A stretch of DNA of 64,000 nt from Brachypterus glaber (Eukaryota > Arthropoda > Insecta > Coleoptera > Kateretidae): contig OY294049.1 in NCBI GenBank assembly GCA_958510825.1, positions 24,690,945 to 24,754,944 on the forward strand. The letters run 5' to 3'. Positions 1 through 11,815 of the stretch are shown here, piece after piece. The notes beneath the pieces are model-generated. The model was not told the DNA's origin, ran no database searches, and saw only the letters and a program-made list of their open reading frames with translations. A program made the translations under genes and the position numbers. Every line of letters starts with the position of its first letter. The first letter of the stretch is position 1.

Positions 1-150
1 TACAAAAATACTATTTAAGGTAAGTACTTTTTTTTGGTTTAAAAAAAAATTGAGAATTCGTGTGTCCGGTAAGTTCACCGGCCCCCATTTGACGACTAAT
101 TTGTTACACACAACAATATTGACTATACATATTAACTATAAATATGTATA

Positions 151-2128
151 TACGGTGTCCCACGGTAGACAAATCAGTCAAACTGTGGCGTTATTAACAA
201 AGATATCAACATGAAACTTTTACCAGTCAATATGGACCTAATTATCTTCAATTGACCCAAAACAAAAGTTTTCTACTCTTTTTTGGTTTTGAGCAAGAGC
301 TCCACACATGCACTTTTAAAAGCATAAGAATACTTTCAAATGCCAAAATTAAAAAAAGTAACAATTTTTCTTTATCATATGATAGTTTTTTTCACTAAAA
401 ACAATAATTTTCGATTTAAATTCTTAATTTTATAAAACCTTAAAAAAGGGTAATTGCATAATGGAATGACCCCGCTATGGCAAAAGAGTAGGATGCCTTG
501 AAATTAAATTTTTTAAATAAGTCGTATATGATGACAATAAATGTCAAATTTGATTTTACATTATAATCAAAATATTAACAAAGCAAGATTTTTATAAAAC
601 CAAGTTTTGAATGCCAAAATGATAACTTTAGAAGTAAAGAAAGAAATTATTTTAACTTATGGAGAATGTGCTCGAAATTTAAGAGAAACAGCGAGAAGAA
701 TAGTAGAAAAGTTCCCCGATGATAGTAAATTATTTAAATTTATTAAGTTGCTGCTTAATTTGAATCCATTTGAATCGTGGAAGACTCGCAAAGAATTAGA
801 ATTATTTACTAATAATAGATTTTGTGAAATGGCATTTATATTCCCATGATTCTCTAAAGTTAGATGCGTAATTTTGAACTTTTTTTTATCAGAATTGGAG
901 TGATTTGGGAAAACCTAAGGACTAACATGGATTTATTTGAAATATTGTACAAAACAATTCTAATAACACTGAAAATATTCTAGAAAGGAGTAATATTTTG
1001 TAGATGTATGGAATTTGACACAATGATGAGTTAATTAATTCAAATATCATAAATACGTCTTGCGTTTCGTATATTAATAAATAATATTAATAATAACAAT
1101 CAATTTGATATTTTAACTTATGAGAATTTTTTTACAAATTTTAAAACAATAGTAACAGTGCACTATTATTTTTTACAAAAATCCAAAAAGGCTTAGGCGC
1201 TGCCGCGGCGAAATTTTTTCTATTGCCCATTTGGAACGAGATCTACTTATTTGCTCATTTTGACGCCTTATCGATCTGGGGGAGTATAAATAAATAAACT
1301 GTTTATTAAAAACTTCTGTCGCCGGGCCCCCTTCGAGCCCGGGCCCCGGGTAATCTGTACCCCCTGCACCCCCTGAATCCGGCCCTGCTAATATGAACCA
1401 GCTGCAACTTCATGCACCTGCGAGGGAAGGGGGTTCTTAACAAGCTAATTAATTATGTTTTTTAAAATCTCATAATTATAAAACATGTTTTATCATAAGT
1501 TGTCCAATAGGTTTTATAATAACTTGCTTTACCAATACTTTCATTATGATATAGACTTGACTTTGTAAAAAAAACTGCTAAGATTAATCTAAGATTAATC
1601 CAATCATACCAATTAAAAAATTTGATTGAGCGCAAAATTTATTAGTAATTAAGTAATACACTCTGTAGTATAAAATACCCTAGTCCACAAGGTCCTTACT
1701 AAGTCTAAGTAAAAATCTAATTTATAACATTAGATTTGACATTTATTTTTATCGTGAACGTCATATTTGCAAACATTTATTTTCATAGCATCCTCTCTTT
1801 TACATTAGCGGGGTCATTCCATAATGCACTTACCATTTTTTACCGTTTTCTAAAATTAAAAATTTAAATAGAAAACTATTGTTTTTAGTAAAAAAAACAT
1901 ATGATAAAGAAATTATATTATTTTTTTTAAATTTTGGCGTTAAAAAATGTTATTATGCTAAAAAAAAATTCTGTTTGTTGCTCTAGCATACAAACAGAAA
2001 AAAGTACAACACTTTTTTCTGGCGTAAAATGAAGGTAACTAGGTCTATATTGACTGGTAAAAAATATATTTTAATAGCTTTGATAATAACGCCACAATTT
2101 CCTGATTTGTCTACCGTGGGACACCGTA
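151..2128. mobile_element. TA-flanked DNA transposon with ~320-bp inverted arms
   Basis: The left arm (151-476) is matched in reverse complement by 1807-2128. Both outer ends read TACGGTGTCCCACGG inward. A TA dinucleotide abuts each end (149-150 and 2129-2130), as expected for the Tc1/mariner/IS630 group, which duplicates TA. The arms have diverged by many substitutions and small indels, so the copy is old. The 1.3-kb interior holds a helix-turn-helix remnant (607-849) and an unrelated GC-rich patch (about 1318-1390). No catalytic transposase domain is visible, so the copy is non-autonomous or decayed. Superfamily is inferred from TA duplication plus the DUF4817-like domain. Confidence 0.75.
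607..849 (+). pseudogene. DUF4817-like helix-turn-helix remnant of a transposase
   Basis: An 80-codon open frame whose residues 8-37 carry the pattern EIILTYGECARNLRETARRI followed by a KFP motif. This matches my memory of the insect helix-turn-helix domain DUF4817 (YGEC.RN...AAR.Y.ERFP), found at the N-terminus of transposon-encoded proteins. The usual basic follow-on region and any DDE/D catalytic domain are absent; after about residue 45 the frame looks random and stops. It lies centrally between the long inverted arms, so it is probably what is left of the element's own DNA-binding domain. Confidence 0.55.
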
Positions 2129-2130
2129 TA

Positions 2131-3380
2131 TCGGTGATTTTCGAAGAAAAAACCGATATTCTATTTTTATCTTTTAAGAATACGAAAGATTTTAATTTTT
2201 ATTTATCGATAACTTTTTTTCCCATCTAACTCGTTTAAAAGGAATCATTAAAAAAAATCAAGATAAAAAGAAATAAAAATGTAAATATTTAAAACCTCGA
2301 GTCAACGCTATAATCGACGCGTCGCATATCCGAGCACTGGAAATTCGCCGATGACTGATAATAACTTTATTGGTTTTGAATGATATTTTTTTAATTAGGA
2401 TTGATCAATATAATAAAACCATTTTTATCCTAAAAAATACATCAATCCGACTTTTTCAAATCATTCGTAACTTTTTTGTTTTTTTTTTGGGAGATTATTT
2501 TCAAAATGGATAGGATCTTCCTTTCTTGGAACTTGAATTTTACTGAAAATTTCGAATCGATATTATAATTTGTTCTTGAGTTACACAAAAAACTTGACGG
2601 ACAGAAGGACAGACGAAAATATTGTAATGTCATATAATGTAATGTAACTTTATCTTTCCCAGATGATAGTAAAAAAATTAATTCTTTTTATTGCTTTTTT
2701 TAACCTTCTCGAAGTTATATCCCTGTCTTTCGGTCTGTCCGAGAAAAACACTAAGAACGCTTCAAGCTAAATAATTCAAATTTGGACATAGGTAGGTTGA
2801 TTATCAAAATTTGTAGGTTTGGATAGGTTTTGGTAAAAATCGGGGTAATTTTTTTTTTTTTATTATTATTTTTTTTTGATTTATATTTCGATTTACCAAA
2901 AAAGAAACTTTTTTGGAAAAAAAAATGATTTTTTTGGCAGTAGATTTTTTTATGAAACATATTTGTATCCAAGAATTTTCTTTCTATGACGTTTTTTTTT
3001 TTTGCAGTTTTTGGTAGGTATTTCATATTACACTCTTCTAGTGCTTATGCGTTGTGACTAGTATAAAAAAGAATTATCTGAAGTGTAAATAAAACAAAAC
3101 AAAGTAAACCACAACACGCGTATACGAACACTTTAAATGAACGATTTATTTCATTTTTAGATAAAGGAATATGGAACATATTGAACTACAAATACAAACT
3201 TTTATACAATAAGGTATTTCATAAAACACAAATTTTTGAAAATTTTAAGTTTCATGGCTGGAAAAATAAAAAATAAATAGATTTTGCGTAAAATTTAATT
3301 AAATAAAAACTAATTGCGGTATGCACCTACTTGTTTAAAAAAAATTAAAAATAGTTTTTTTTAATGGAAAACTAGATTAT
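2131..3380. other. Unassigned AT-rich stretch
   Basis: No gene recognised. Long T and A runs dominate (for example 2848-2880 and 2990-3003). A short motif at 2725-2742 (ctttcggtctgtccg) resembles the GACA/GACC-type motif found near other dispersed repeats of the window. Short open frames here are low-complexity artefacts. Confidence 0.5.
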
Positions 3381-3739
3381 TATACAGGGTGTCTCAACGA
3401 AGAAGATTCGGTCGATATATAGTAAAGTATCCACTTTAGAGAAAAACTTTAAAGGGAAAAGTTGTATGGTTTTAAAAAAGGCACATTCTAAAATTATTTT
3501 TAAATAAACAGGATGGTCTTCATAGGGTGAGTAACATTTGACTTAATTTTTTTAAATGGAATGGTATATTTGTTACGTTACGTATTTGTTAAATACTATT
3601 ATTAAAATGTTTGTAAAATTACTGTAATGGGGCTATCCCGTAAATAAGTGTAAATAAATAAATAAGTAAATAAGGGTATATTTTTTATTATACTTTACCA
3701 TATATCGACCGAGTCGGATTCGTTGAGACACCCTCTATA
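3381..3739. mobile_element. MITE with tatacagggtgtctcaacga ends
   Basis: The left end (3381-3400) and the right end (3721-3739, cgttgagacaccctctata) are inverted copies, and the similarity continues inward through the gtcgatatat / atatcgac blocks, about 45 bp per arm. The 359-bp length, inverted ends and lack of coding capacity make this a non-autonomous DNA element. Confidence 0.7.
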
Positions 3740-3754
3740 TATGAACCTGGCATA

Positions 3755-4199
3755 TATACCGGGTGTTTTTTTTAACCTGTAACTTTTTTTTTCAATAGAA
3801 ATATATATTTTTTACTGCTATTTAATTCTCCTCAAAAAAATAAAAATCTTTTGTAAAAAACTTTTTGTGATCGGACTTTTAGTTGTAGAGATAACATAGC
3901 CACACAAAATTAAAAAGTTGGATCTCCGACGGACTCGACTACTCAATTCAAAAAGTTTTTTTTTTTAAATTTTTATTTTTTTGAGGATAATTAAAAACCC
4001 GTAAAAAAATATGTTTATGTTTAAAAAAACAAAGTTGACCTTGAAATGACCTTGAAAACGTATATATCCTTAAAAAATAAATACGCTATTTTGTTTCCCC
4101 CATTAAAATAAACAATTTTTGTATAACATTTTTTTTCTAAAATGCATAGTACTCAAGATATTTGAAAGTTTCAGGTTAAAAAAAAAACACCCAGTAGAT
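3755..4199. mobile_element. Foldback MITE starting tataccgggtg
   Basis: The left end (tataccgggtg, then a T run and aacctgtaac) is mirrored by the right end (caggtt, A run, cacccagta, 4172-4199). The arms continue inward with blocks around AATTAAAAACC and a T-rich spacer. No coding capacity. It starts 16 bp after the previous MITE, so this is a small insertion cluster. Confidence 0.6.
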
Positions 4200-6062
4200 A
4201 CATATGTCAAGTTCAAAACAATAAAAAATTTCGTCTCCAGTTCATTTGTAAATTAAAAATAAAAATAGAAAGAATTGTTTTGAATAAACACGCAAAATAA
4301 TAAGAGAGGTAGAGAAATACATGATATGGCATCATCGCAAGTAAGAGAAAAAAAAAAGAAAAACAGATAAAAAATTCAAAAATTAATTTATAATTTTTAA
4401 ACTTAAATCTGAATTTTAATTTGAAGTAAACAATATTTTGTATTTTTCACGACATAAGGGGGATTTAAATTTAAAAAAATTGTGTTTTATGAAATACCCT
4501 ATTATAAAATGCGGTTTTCATGTAAAACGCATTTCGGTTTATTTACTTTGTGAACCTTATCCCTTTCATGGGCATAAACAAAGTATAAAGAGATTTTTTT
4601 TTCAAAATATATCTAAAAATATTTTATTTTTCAAAAGCACAAAGAAAAGAAAAGAATTATAAACTACGATATGTTGTCATAAATTGTATATTTTTGTTAT
4701 GTACACTTTATACAGTGTATATTATACACGCGAAAAAAGGAATTTATTAATTTTGTACCGATGATGGCTTGCCTTTATTGAATTAATACTTAATTTTTTT
4801 CGTTCATAAATAAATAAATTACACTAGATTACACTAAATAAATAAATTACAATAAATAAATAAATTACACTATAAATTACACAAATCTCAACTTTTTTTT
4901 TTACCCGATCGGAAAGTAAATTTTTCTTACTAATTCGAGGGCGTAGAAAATCTGACCTTAGAAAAATTTCAGCACCTAAAATTTTTGAGATGTAAGTCCA
5001 GGAAATAATTACGTTTTTTTTCAAAATCTTAAATATAAGATTTTGAAAATTTTAGGGTATATTAAAAAAAATACGAGGAACTCAAAAATATATATGCCAA
5101 GGACCTACTGTCAGATTAAGTAGGCGAAAAAAAAAATAAAAAGCTTAAAATGAAAGTGCAGAGTTTACTTAATTGCTCTTTTGTGGCAAAACTATCAAAT
5201 CTGTATAAAAAAATTATAAGACTTAATTTGTAGATTATAAAATTCTCTACAAAAATATTTATACAAATATTTTTTTATTTTGCTTAGTTTGTTCGTAAAA
5301 AGTAAATAAATGAAAAAGAAACAAAAAAGTACACAGTGTAAACTTTTTTCCCGAGCCCAAAAAATGTATGTTTCTTATTAATTTAAAGGCGCATAATCCA
5401 AATTTGACCTTAAAAAAAATCCAGCACGTCTTATTTTTTAAATTTTAGTACAGGCAGTTATGCCAATTTAAAAATAATTTATAAAACAAAATATTATGAT
5501 TTTTGTTGTTGTTTTTTTAATGGTTCTACATCATAAAAATGTTACTTTCTTACATAAGAACCATCTTACGTAACATTTTTTTAGTTCATTTTTGACCCAC
5601 TAGTAATGATTTTGACAATTTTTAGCATGAGTACGTGGTGATAAGCTTGTCTCCTTATGCATCCTTCTTCTTACCCTCCACTCCTACTTAGTTTTTCACA
5701 GTATCCATTTTTTTTAAATATTTTTTTTTATAATATCCCTATTTATTCTACCTATGAATTTAAAGTTTCCATGTTTTAAGTTGGGTATTTTTTAACTAAT
5801 ATTGAGTCGCCGAATCTAAATTTGTCCTTGGAATATTTTTATCTCCCATGGTTTTAGAACAAAAGGGGGATAAAATAATGATTTTTTAACATTTTTATCT
5901 CATTTTTCTCAGAAAACTTAGGTAGTAGAAATATTCTGAGGCCAGATTTGTTTTCAGCGACCCAAAATTAGTTAAAAAACATATGACTCCAATCGGGGCA
6001 GGAAACCGTGTTGCCTAGTGTTATATAAACGAAATTACATTAAATAAATAAATTTAATATCA
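4200..6062. other. Unassigned AT-rich stretch
   Basis: No gene or complete mobile element recognised. It contains the aaataaataaattacact tandem block (4804-4885) and diverged fragments mentioning a cgccgaatctaaatttg / cagcgacccaaaattag motif (5815-5970) that recurs in other dispersed repeats near 32.8 and 39.9 kb. Confidence 0.4.
4804..4885. repeat. Imperfect tandem repeat, aaataaataaattacact unit
   Basis: Three to four imperfect units of aaataaataaattacact-type sequence, with variation in the spacer (agattacact, acaataaat). Confidence 0.7.
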
Positions 6063-6240
6063 TACACTGAGAGCTCATTACCGTAATAAATACTACTACT
6101 ACTAGTGGTTGCTTCAGTAATACTTAACGTTGTTATAGTTCTGGTAATTGTAACAACCAGTGAATGTTAACTAAACTTTTGTGGGCGTCCATATAAGCAA
6201 AAATGTTTAGTATTCACTACGGCAACCAGCTCTCAGTGTG
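6063..6240. mobile_element. Short MITE with acactgagagct ends
   Basis: The terminal acactgagagct (6064-6075) is mirrored by agctctcagtgt (6228-6239). Weaker inverted similarity extends inward for about 20 bp (ccgtaataaatact versus agtattcactacgg). About 176 bp long and non-coding. No convincing target duplication. Confidence 0.6.
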
Positions 6241-6328
6241 TTAAATGTAAAGCACTGATGAAAACGTTTCAGTAAAATTTTGTCAAAAATAAGTATTTAA
6301 CCTCGTTTTTAGTCAAGATTATAAGGTT

Positions 6329-6907
6329 TAATAAAGTTTAGTTTGGTTTGGTTTACCAGTGGTATCATTATATACCAGTGGTATCATTATAATATTGTTA
6401 CGAATTATGGCTTCTTCGTGTCCTGAATAATGGTCTTTTTCTCCATTTTTTGGATACGGATATTCTTATACTCTTATACTTATACTTATACTCTTATACT
6501 TATACTCTTATACTCTTATACTCTTATTTATAACACACGTTCTTACCACTTTAGGTTACAGATGTCAGAGTTACTTTGCCCAATGGGCACTGTCCACTTT
6601 GGGACTACCCAACTATCCACTTTTCAATCTGATAATCTAATTTTCTAATTCTGTAATCCTATCATTTGATCTAAGTATCGTATTTATACCAAGATGTTTT
6701 ACAAATAAACCTAGTTTATTTAATTTTAATAACACTAAAATGCTTGGTGTGCAAAACATCTGTATGCAATACAAGGTACTAATTTATAAATAATAAAATT
6801 GTTTTATGAAATTTAGGTAAAGCCTGTATGGCTCCCTAGCCCACTCTTGACAATATAATGGTATATTATACCACTGGTAAACCAAACCATACCAAACTTT
6901 ATTAAAT
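6329..6907. repeat. Inverted repeat pair around a ttatac microsatellite
   Basis: Left arm 6329-6390 (ttaataaagtttag ... accagtggtat) is reverse-complemented at about 6845-6907. The left arm carries an 18-bp direct duplication (accagtggtatcattata) at its inner edge. The loop includes an imperfect ttatac/ttatactc microsatellite (6463-6535). Probably a decayed MITE; no coding sequence. Confidence 0.6.
6463..6535. repeat. ttatac / ttatactc microsatellite
   Basis: A run of alternating 6-bp and 8-bp units of ttatac(tc). It makes a spurious tyrosine/leucine-rich open frame. Confidence 0.85.
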
Positions 6908-7350
6908 AGATCACTGGACATACATATCATTGTAGAATTTCGTAGAAAAGAGTCTCGTTTTATTTCCAATGCAAAAACCTGAAAAACCGTAAAATTTCAG
7001 ATACGATTCGTATGTCTCTCAGGGTAAAATAGGCCGCGTAAAAACTGCACACGCCCGTTATTAAAAATATGGAACTGGACTTTTTCTAGACGGTAGGAAA
7101 AATAAGAAAGTTTATAAAATAAGATAAAAAAAATGACTTTACTTTTCCTGTATTTTTAGACCATATCCTTTTGTTTTTTTCTTTGTAGCTTTACAGGATT
7201 GTTTTCTGGCCGCACCATTATCGGAAATGTATTAAAAGAAAAAATAATTGAAATTAATTTTACCTATGATTAAAATTTTACTAGTGTCAAAATTTGATAT
7301 CTAATCAAAAATGTATAAATATATCAATAGTATATAATATATAAGTACTA

Positions 7351-7437
7351 GTTTCATAACATACTACTTTAGAAAACTCGCCACAAGCGGCTCGTTTTCT
7401 AAACTTGTACTCGTGCGCTAAAAACGTGTTATGAAAC
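7351..7437. repeat. Two-level hairpin repeat
   Basis: Outer arms gtttcataacat / gtgttatgaaac enclose an inner hairpin (agaaaactcgcc / gcggctcgttttct). It resembles the terminal hairpins of the dispersed families described at 7755, 29394, 29973 and 51119, but no conserved body is visible beside it. Confidence 0.6.
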
Positions 7438-7754
7438 GAGTGCTTTATACATTTTTTTCTATTTTGCTCTAAAATTTAAAAAAACTTACATTTAAATTGA
7501 TGACTGATTTAGGGATTTTTGTTTTGGATTGGCATTACAGTTTACACCATGTTTAAAATTCTAAGAACAAATGATATTTTGATATATTTTATAGTATCTC
7601 TTCTCTCTTTTACTGCAATTAACCAAGCCACAATTTTAACATCGTAAAAATAACCTAAAAACAAAATTTTTTGGAAAATTCAACTTTAAAGCGACATTGA
7701 CATTTGCACGGAAAATGTGAAGCGATAGGCCAGGTCTGTTGCCAACCTAAAAGA

Positions 7755-8080
7755 ATTTATGGTACTAGTGGGTAAAGTAAGATATTGCCCGTGAGAAAAT
7801 TAACCTGCGAGGCGTCAGCCAAGCAGGTTAGTTTTCGAGACGGCAATATTGGTTTACCCATGAGTGCCATACAAGGTTTTATCCAATAAATAGCTTAGGA
7901 ATTCATATTTTTATTAAAAATTTTAATGACATTTACAAGAAAATAATTTGACAAGTGACAGTTGAGTGGGTAAAATAAATACTTATCCACTCAATAAAGT
8001 AAAAGCCACGCGGGGGTTATTATTGAGTTTATCTATTTAAAATAAAGCTGGTAATTGTCTCATATTCTGTATGTATTGGA
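7755..8080. repeat. Dispersed repeat family R1, copy 1 (hairpin plus AT-rich body)
   Basis: Begins with a ~115-bp imperfect hairpin (7757-7871): outer arms tatggtactagtg / catgagtgccata, then gggtaaa..atattgccc pairing with ggcaatattggtttaccc, and an apex of aacctgcgaggcg..caagcaggtt. A conserved body follows (atccaataaatagcttagg, aagtgacagttgagtgggta). Closely similar copies lie at 44805-45105 and 50721-51038. Non-coding. Confidence 0.75.
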
Positions 8081-8513
8081 TAAAAATTATTACATATGTT
8101 TTTGTAGGGAATTAAACATTATTTTCATATATGCAAAATCTAAATTTGTCCTACTATAAATAATAACTGAAATATCACTAAAAATTATAGTTTTTGTTTA
8201 TTTTGCCCCCTTTGACCTACTCTAATGTTAACCATATTTGATGTGACGCAAATAGAAAAGGTCCTGAATCGTTTGGTGAAACAATTTTTCAAATCGGACA
8301 TTCCGTTCAAAAGTTATAGGGTTTACGTACAGACAGACAGACATTTTTTAACACCCTGTTTTTTCACATTTTCTCGACGTTTCGTGACATTCTCAAGCCA
8401 AAAATTAAAAACAAAATAAATTTTGATTTTTACAGATCGATTTTAATATTATTAAACGGGTGTTTCCACCCGTAATATATATTACTTTTTTAAATGGTTC
8501 TATTTTACGACAA
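8081..8513. other. Unassigned stretch
   Basis: No gene recognised. It contains a short acagacagacagac run (8330-8343) of the kind seen beside several dispersed repeats, and a ctcgacgtttcgtgacattc motif that recalls, but does not match, the hammerhead-like motif near 58.5 kb. Confidence 0.4.
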
Positions 8514-8834
8514 TTAATTTAGTAGTGGAAAGTAAATTTGAATCGTGTCTATTAGAGTATCATAATGTGTTGGTGTATTAAAATAAGCAAAGTGGTTGAT
8601 AAGAGTGTTCCTGCTGAAGGGTAGTGTTTTATGGTCCTTTGAGAGCAGAGCGGGCGTGTGGAACAGGAAGTTGGTGAATGAGCGGACTTCTACAGTCTCG
8701 TGATTACTTCCTCGACTGACCACGACATCCAAACTAGAACTGCATTTCCCTGGAGATGGACCCCACGTCACTACAAGATCCTCTTTAACTCCAACGACAC
8801 ACAATGGTATAGTTTTGTATGACGCGTTGGACAT
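8514..8834 (-). CDS. Unrecognised 106-codon open frame in a GC-richer block
   Basis: I do not recognise this protein. The frame runs from ATG at 8834 to TAA at 8514. Roughly 8620-8830 is clearly GC-richer than its surroundings, and its residue mix (Val, Ser, Thr, Gly, Pro; few Lys/Asn/Ile runs) is unlike the low-complexity frames elsewhere. No signal peptide, membrane segment or transposon motif is apparent. It may be an exon of a host gene, a transposon exon, or an ancient insertion. The antisense strand is partly open too, so strand is uncertain. No partner exon found within 1 kb. Confidence 0.3.
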   Translation of the reverse strand: MSNASYKTIPLCVVGVKEDLVVTWGPSPGKCSSSLDVVVSRGSNHETVEVRSFTNFLFHTPALLSKDHKTLPFSRNTLINHFAYFNTPTHYDTLIDTIQIYFPLLN

Positions 8835-8892
8835 TAAATTGAAACAACAAAAACATACTTAGTAATCTCACGACAGTCTAATTACTCGTTTA

Positions 8893-9530
8893 GGGTAAGC
8901 AGTACAGTGATTAGCCCCCAGATAGTGACTGGCCACCTAAATTTTAATTTAAAAAATTAACGTTTCTGCGTGTTTTATTTAAATTTTTAATAACTTTGAA
9001 TATCCTTTATTATGCTAGTTTACGCGCACGCATTTACTTTATTAGAGGGAGCTACTGTATAAAAATGACAAAATTGTTAAGTAATAGGTGCAAGCGTTTT
9101 GTATGAATCTGACATTTTCTTAAGAAAAAATTAAAAACGCCTCTGGTAAGTTTTTTATTAATACCGTAATAATGTAGCACTGATATATATTTTTTATTGG
9201 TTATATACTAACAAGTAGTTCAAACGCATTTTAAAGGTTATAATCTTATAAAATTATTAATTGTTGTAATTATTAAATAGTGATTGGCCTTTAACTAAGC
9301 CACCATAACTTTTTTGGTGGATTTTAATTCAAAAATAATAGGTATCTACCTCTTATATAACTTTCGTTCTTGAGTTATCGTGTCCAGAGAAAACGTGACA
9401 GAACTCGAATTCAAAGAACATATTCTTTTATATTTTAAACATTGGTTAAGCCTTTTAACCCGTATAAGCTATGAACACCGTTTAAATAAGATTTTTTTTC
9501 TTAAAGGGCCAATCACTGTACTGCTTACCC
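8893..9530. mobile_element. TA-flanked MITE with gggtaagcag ends
   Basis: The left terminus (gggtaagcagtacagtgatt, 8893-8912) is mirrored by 9511-9530, and TA flanks both ends (8891-8892 and 9531-9532). The match continues with (a/g)gcc. Length 638 bp, non-coding. The gtgattggcc word recurs inside near 9283, and the cca-cc / gg-tgg blocks give internal inverted similarity. Fits a Tc1/mariner-type non-autonomous element. Confidence 0.75.
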
Positions 9531-9790
9531 TATTATTAGTTGTTTGTGTAAAAATTTAATAAATAAATTAAACACATAAAAATAAAAATACCTATACTTG
9601 AATTGGATATTATTATTAAATGAACCCAACGCGAGATTTATCTTCCTATAGTAGACTAGTATAAAACTAGACTTGTCAGATTTTTATCGCATCAGCTAAT
9701 TCCGCCAGGGCGCTTCCACAGTCGAATATTCGACCAAATTGCTGTAAACCAACTTAAAGTAAGCACTAGTGGTAATTTCACTCTCACGCA

Positions 9791-10815
9791 CCTTAAAGGT
9801 CGATTCAGGCATAATTATCACTAACTTCACTAAACTGAATTAAGAAATTTAGAACTTAAGAAGATTAAGGAACATAACAGAATTCTTATCATGATGCTCG
9901 ACATATTCGGTTTTTCAATTCCTCTCTTATGTCTAATGATTACTTATTTATCTAACAGACTGCATCATGTTGAATGCAATGGTATAAAATCTTTCATATA
10001 CATTGCAACGTCGGGTGTTCCGCAAGGATCCATTATGGGTCCACTGTTATTTATAATTTTTATTAATGATCTAATAATGATCCTGATTAATGCATATGGT
10101 CTTCTTTTCGTAGACGATATGAAGTTATATAAGATAATCCAAAGTTTAAATGATTGTATTCAACTACAAGATATCTTAGATACTGTAGTTAAATGGTGCA
10201 ATGTACACAAGTTACCCTTAAATGCTGATAAATGTCCCATATTCAGTTTTACTACAAAATTAAATGTCATCACTTTTGACTACAATATCGATGGGCACAG
10301 TTTGGACAGACCTGATACCATCAAGGATCTTGGTGTCACTTTTGACAAAAAATTATCTTTTCATCCACACATAAACAACATTGTATCCAAATCTTACAAA
10401 TCACTTGGGTTTATTATTAGGAATACTAAATATTTTAGCATTAAAACTGTTTTACTTTTATATATTTACTCTATATGTCCTATGTCAGATCACATTTGGA
10501 ATATTGTTCGGTAGTTTGGTGTCCTAATTATGCTGTTCTTATTACTGCTTAAGAAAATGTTCAAAGACGTTACCTCAAATATCTGTATCTTAGGAAATAT
10601 GGTGAGTATCCAGCTAGAGGGATACCTAATGAATAGATATTTGTTTTTGTTTTACTTATTCAGTCGTATTTACCCATGCTTATTATCTATTTGGCAGTTA
10701 CCGTATTATTGCATACCATGGAAAATTTAAGATTATGTTCCTTAATTTTATTAATTTCTTAATTTCTTAATTCAGTTTAATGAAGTTAGTGATAATTATG
10801 CCTGAATCGACCTTA
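9791..10815. repeat. Inverted repeat pair enclosing a reverse-transcriptase fragment
   Basis: Left arm 9791-9842 (ccttaaaggtcgattcaggc and on through aactgaatt) is reverse-complemented at 10769-10815, about 50 bp with few mismatches. The 0.9 kb between them carries the non-LTR RT fragment at 9891-10640. Non-LTR elements do not normally have inverted ends, so this is either a TIR element that received or captured the fragment, or a chance arrangement of duplications. Confidence 0.6.
9891..10640 (+). pseudogene. Non-LTR retrotransposon reverse transcriptase, C-terminal fragment
   Basis: Open for 207 codons (9891-10514) and continuing in another frame, with stops, to about 10640. Visible motifs: SGVPQGSIMGPLLF (RT block 4), FVDDMKLY (the catalytic FxDD, here FVDD), LNADKC and DLGVTFDKKLSFHPHI (thumb-side block). 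The shifted continuation reads ENVQRRYLKYLYLRKYG, typical of the C-terminal tail of Jockey/CR1-like elements. The endonuclease, the N-terminal half of RT and the 3' tail are missing. A frameshift near 10510 and in-frame stops show it is dead. Confidence 0.8.
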
Positions 10816-10849
10816 AGCCGGTCCGCTGCAATTCTCACGATTATTCGTC

Positions 10850-11589
10850 GACATAACCTTATATTTAAATCATTGGTCTACGTTGGTTTTTTAACCGGCT
10901 TCCAAAAGTCCAAAAAAGGAGTAGGTTATCAATTCAACGTGTGACTTTGTTTTATTTTTGTTTGTTCCCGCATAACTTTGGAACGGATTAACGGAATTTG
11001 AAGAAACCTTTTGTAACTTAAAGAGGACATTCATGAGGTGGTCCCATTTTAATTTGACGCTTGGTTAATGCCGGCTAAGCCGGATAGTTAAGATAAATCT
11101 AATCGTTTTAACGCAATTTCACTTAAAACCGGCTTAATTTGGTTCTAGTACCAACCAAATTTTTAGAAAATGATCGGATAACTCGGATAAGTCGGATAAC
11201 TTGATTAAGGGTTTACTTAAATATTACGGCAGGCTAAAAATCTTTTAAATGCGCTAAACTTGATTCTGTGGACCTTTAATATTAAAATACCAAGAGAAAA
11301 TTAAAAAATTTGTGCTTATTTGTGCTCATACTATAACGCGTTATTTGATCATTACTTAACGCTTAAAGTTTAATAAAGATTTTCTTTAGTATTTCGTTTA
11401 AAATAGGGTTGGTTGGACTCTTGGGCGCTAAAATATAAATAGTACTAAATTTATTTTTTAGAAATTTATCTTTAAGATGATGACGTCACAATGCACTAAT
11501 AAAGCGTTGTAAAGTCAGCAGCTTGCCGAGATGGAACTATAATTTAGCTTAGATGACGTTACAAATCTACAAGTTCTTTTTCTCTAAAC
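10850..11589. other. Unassigned stretch
   Basis: No gene recognised. The text around 10890-11110 (aaccggcttccaaaag, cccgcataactttggaacgg) reads like a decayed dispersed repeat, but I found no second copy in the window. Confidence 0.4.
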
Positions 11590-11594
11590 ATAAA

Positions 11595-11815
11595 AAAATA
11601 AAAACATTTCGCAAAAAAAAATGAACCGACTTCGGTCTCTAAAAAGTAAAAAATAAGTCGGTGCAAATTTCACAGAAAACAATTTAACAACAAAAATAAT
11701 TGTTAGTATTTAATTTAGGGATTGGTGAAATTGGCACCGGCTTATTTTTTATTTTTTACTTTTTAGAGACAGAAGTCTGTTCATTTTTTTTTTGCGAAAA
11801 GTTTTTTGGTTGATT
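11595..11815. repeat. Hairpin repeat with ~80-bp arms
   Basis: Left arm (about 11597-11680: A-rich, tcggtctctaaaaagtaaa, aataagtcggtgcaaatttc) is reverse-complemented by about 11720-11815 (gaaattggcaccggctta ... ttttgcgaaaag). The spacer is only about 40 bp. A small foldback element or MITE. Confidence 0.65.

Noticed and set aside
8378..8400. ctcgacgtttcgtgacattc as a hammerhead
   Set aside because: It has the GAAA-CGUC part on the minus strand but no stem II with loop and no CUGANGA box.
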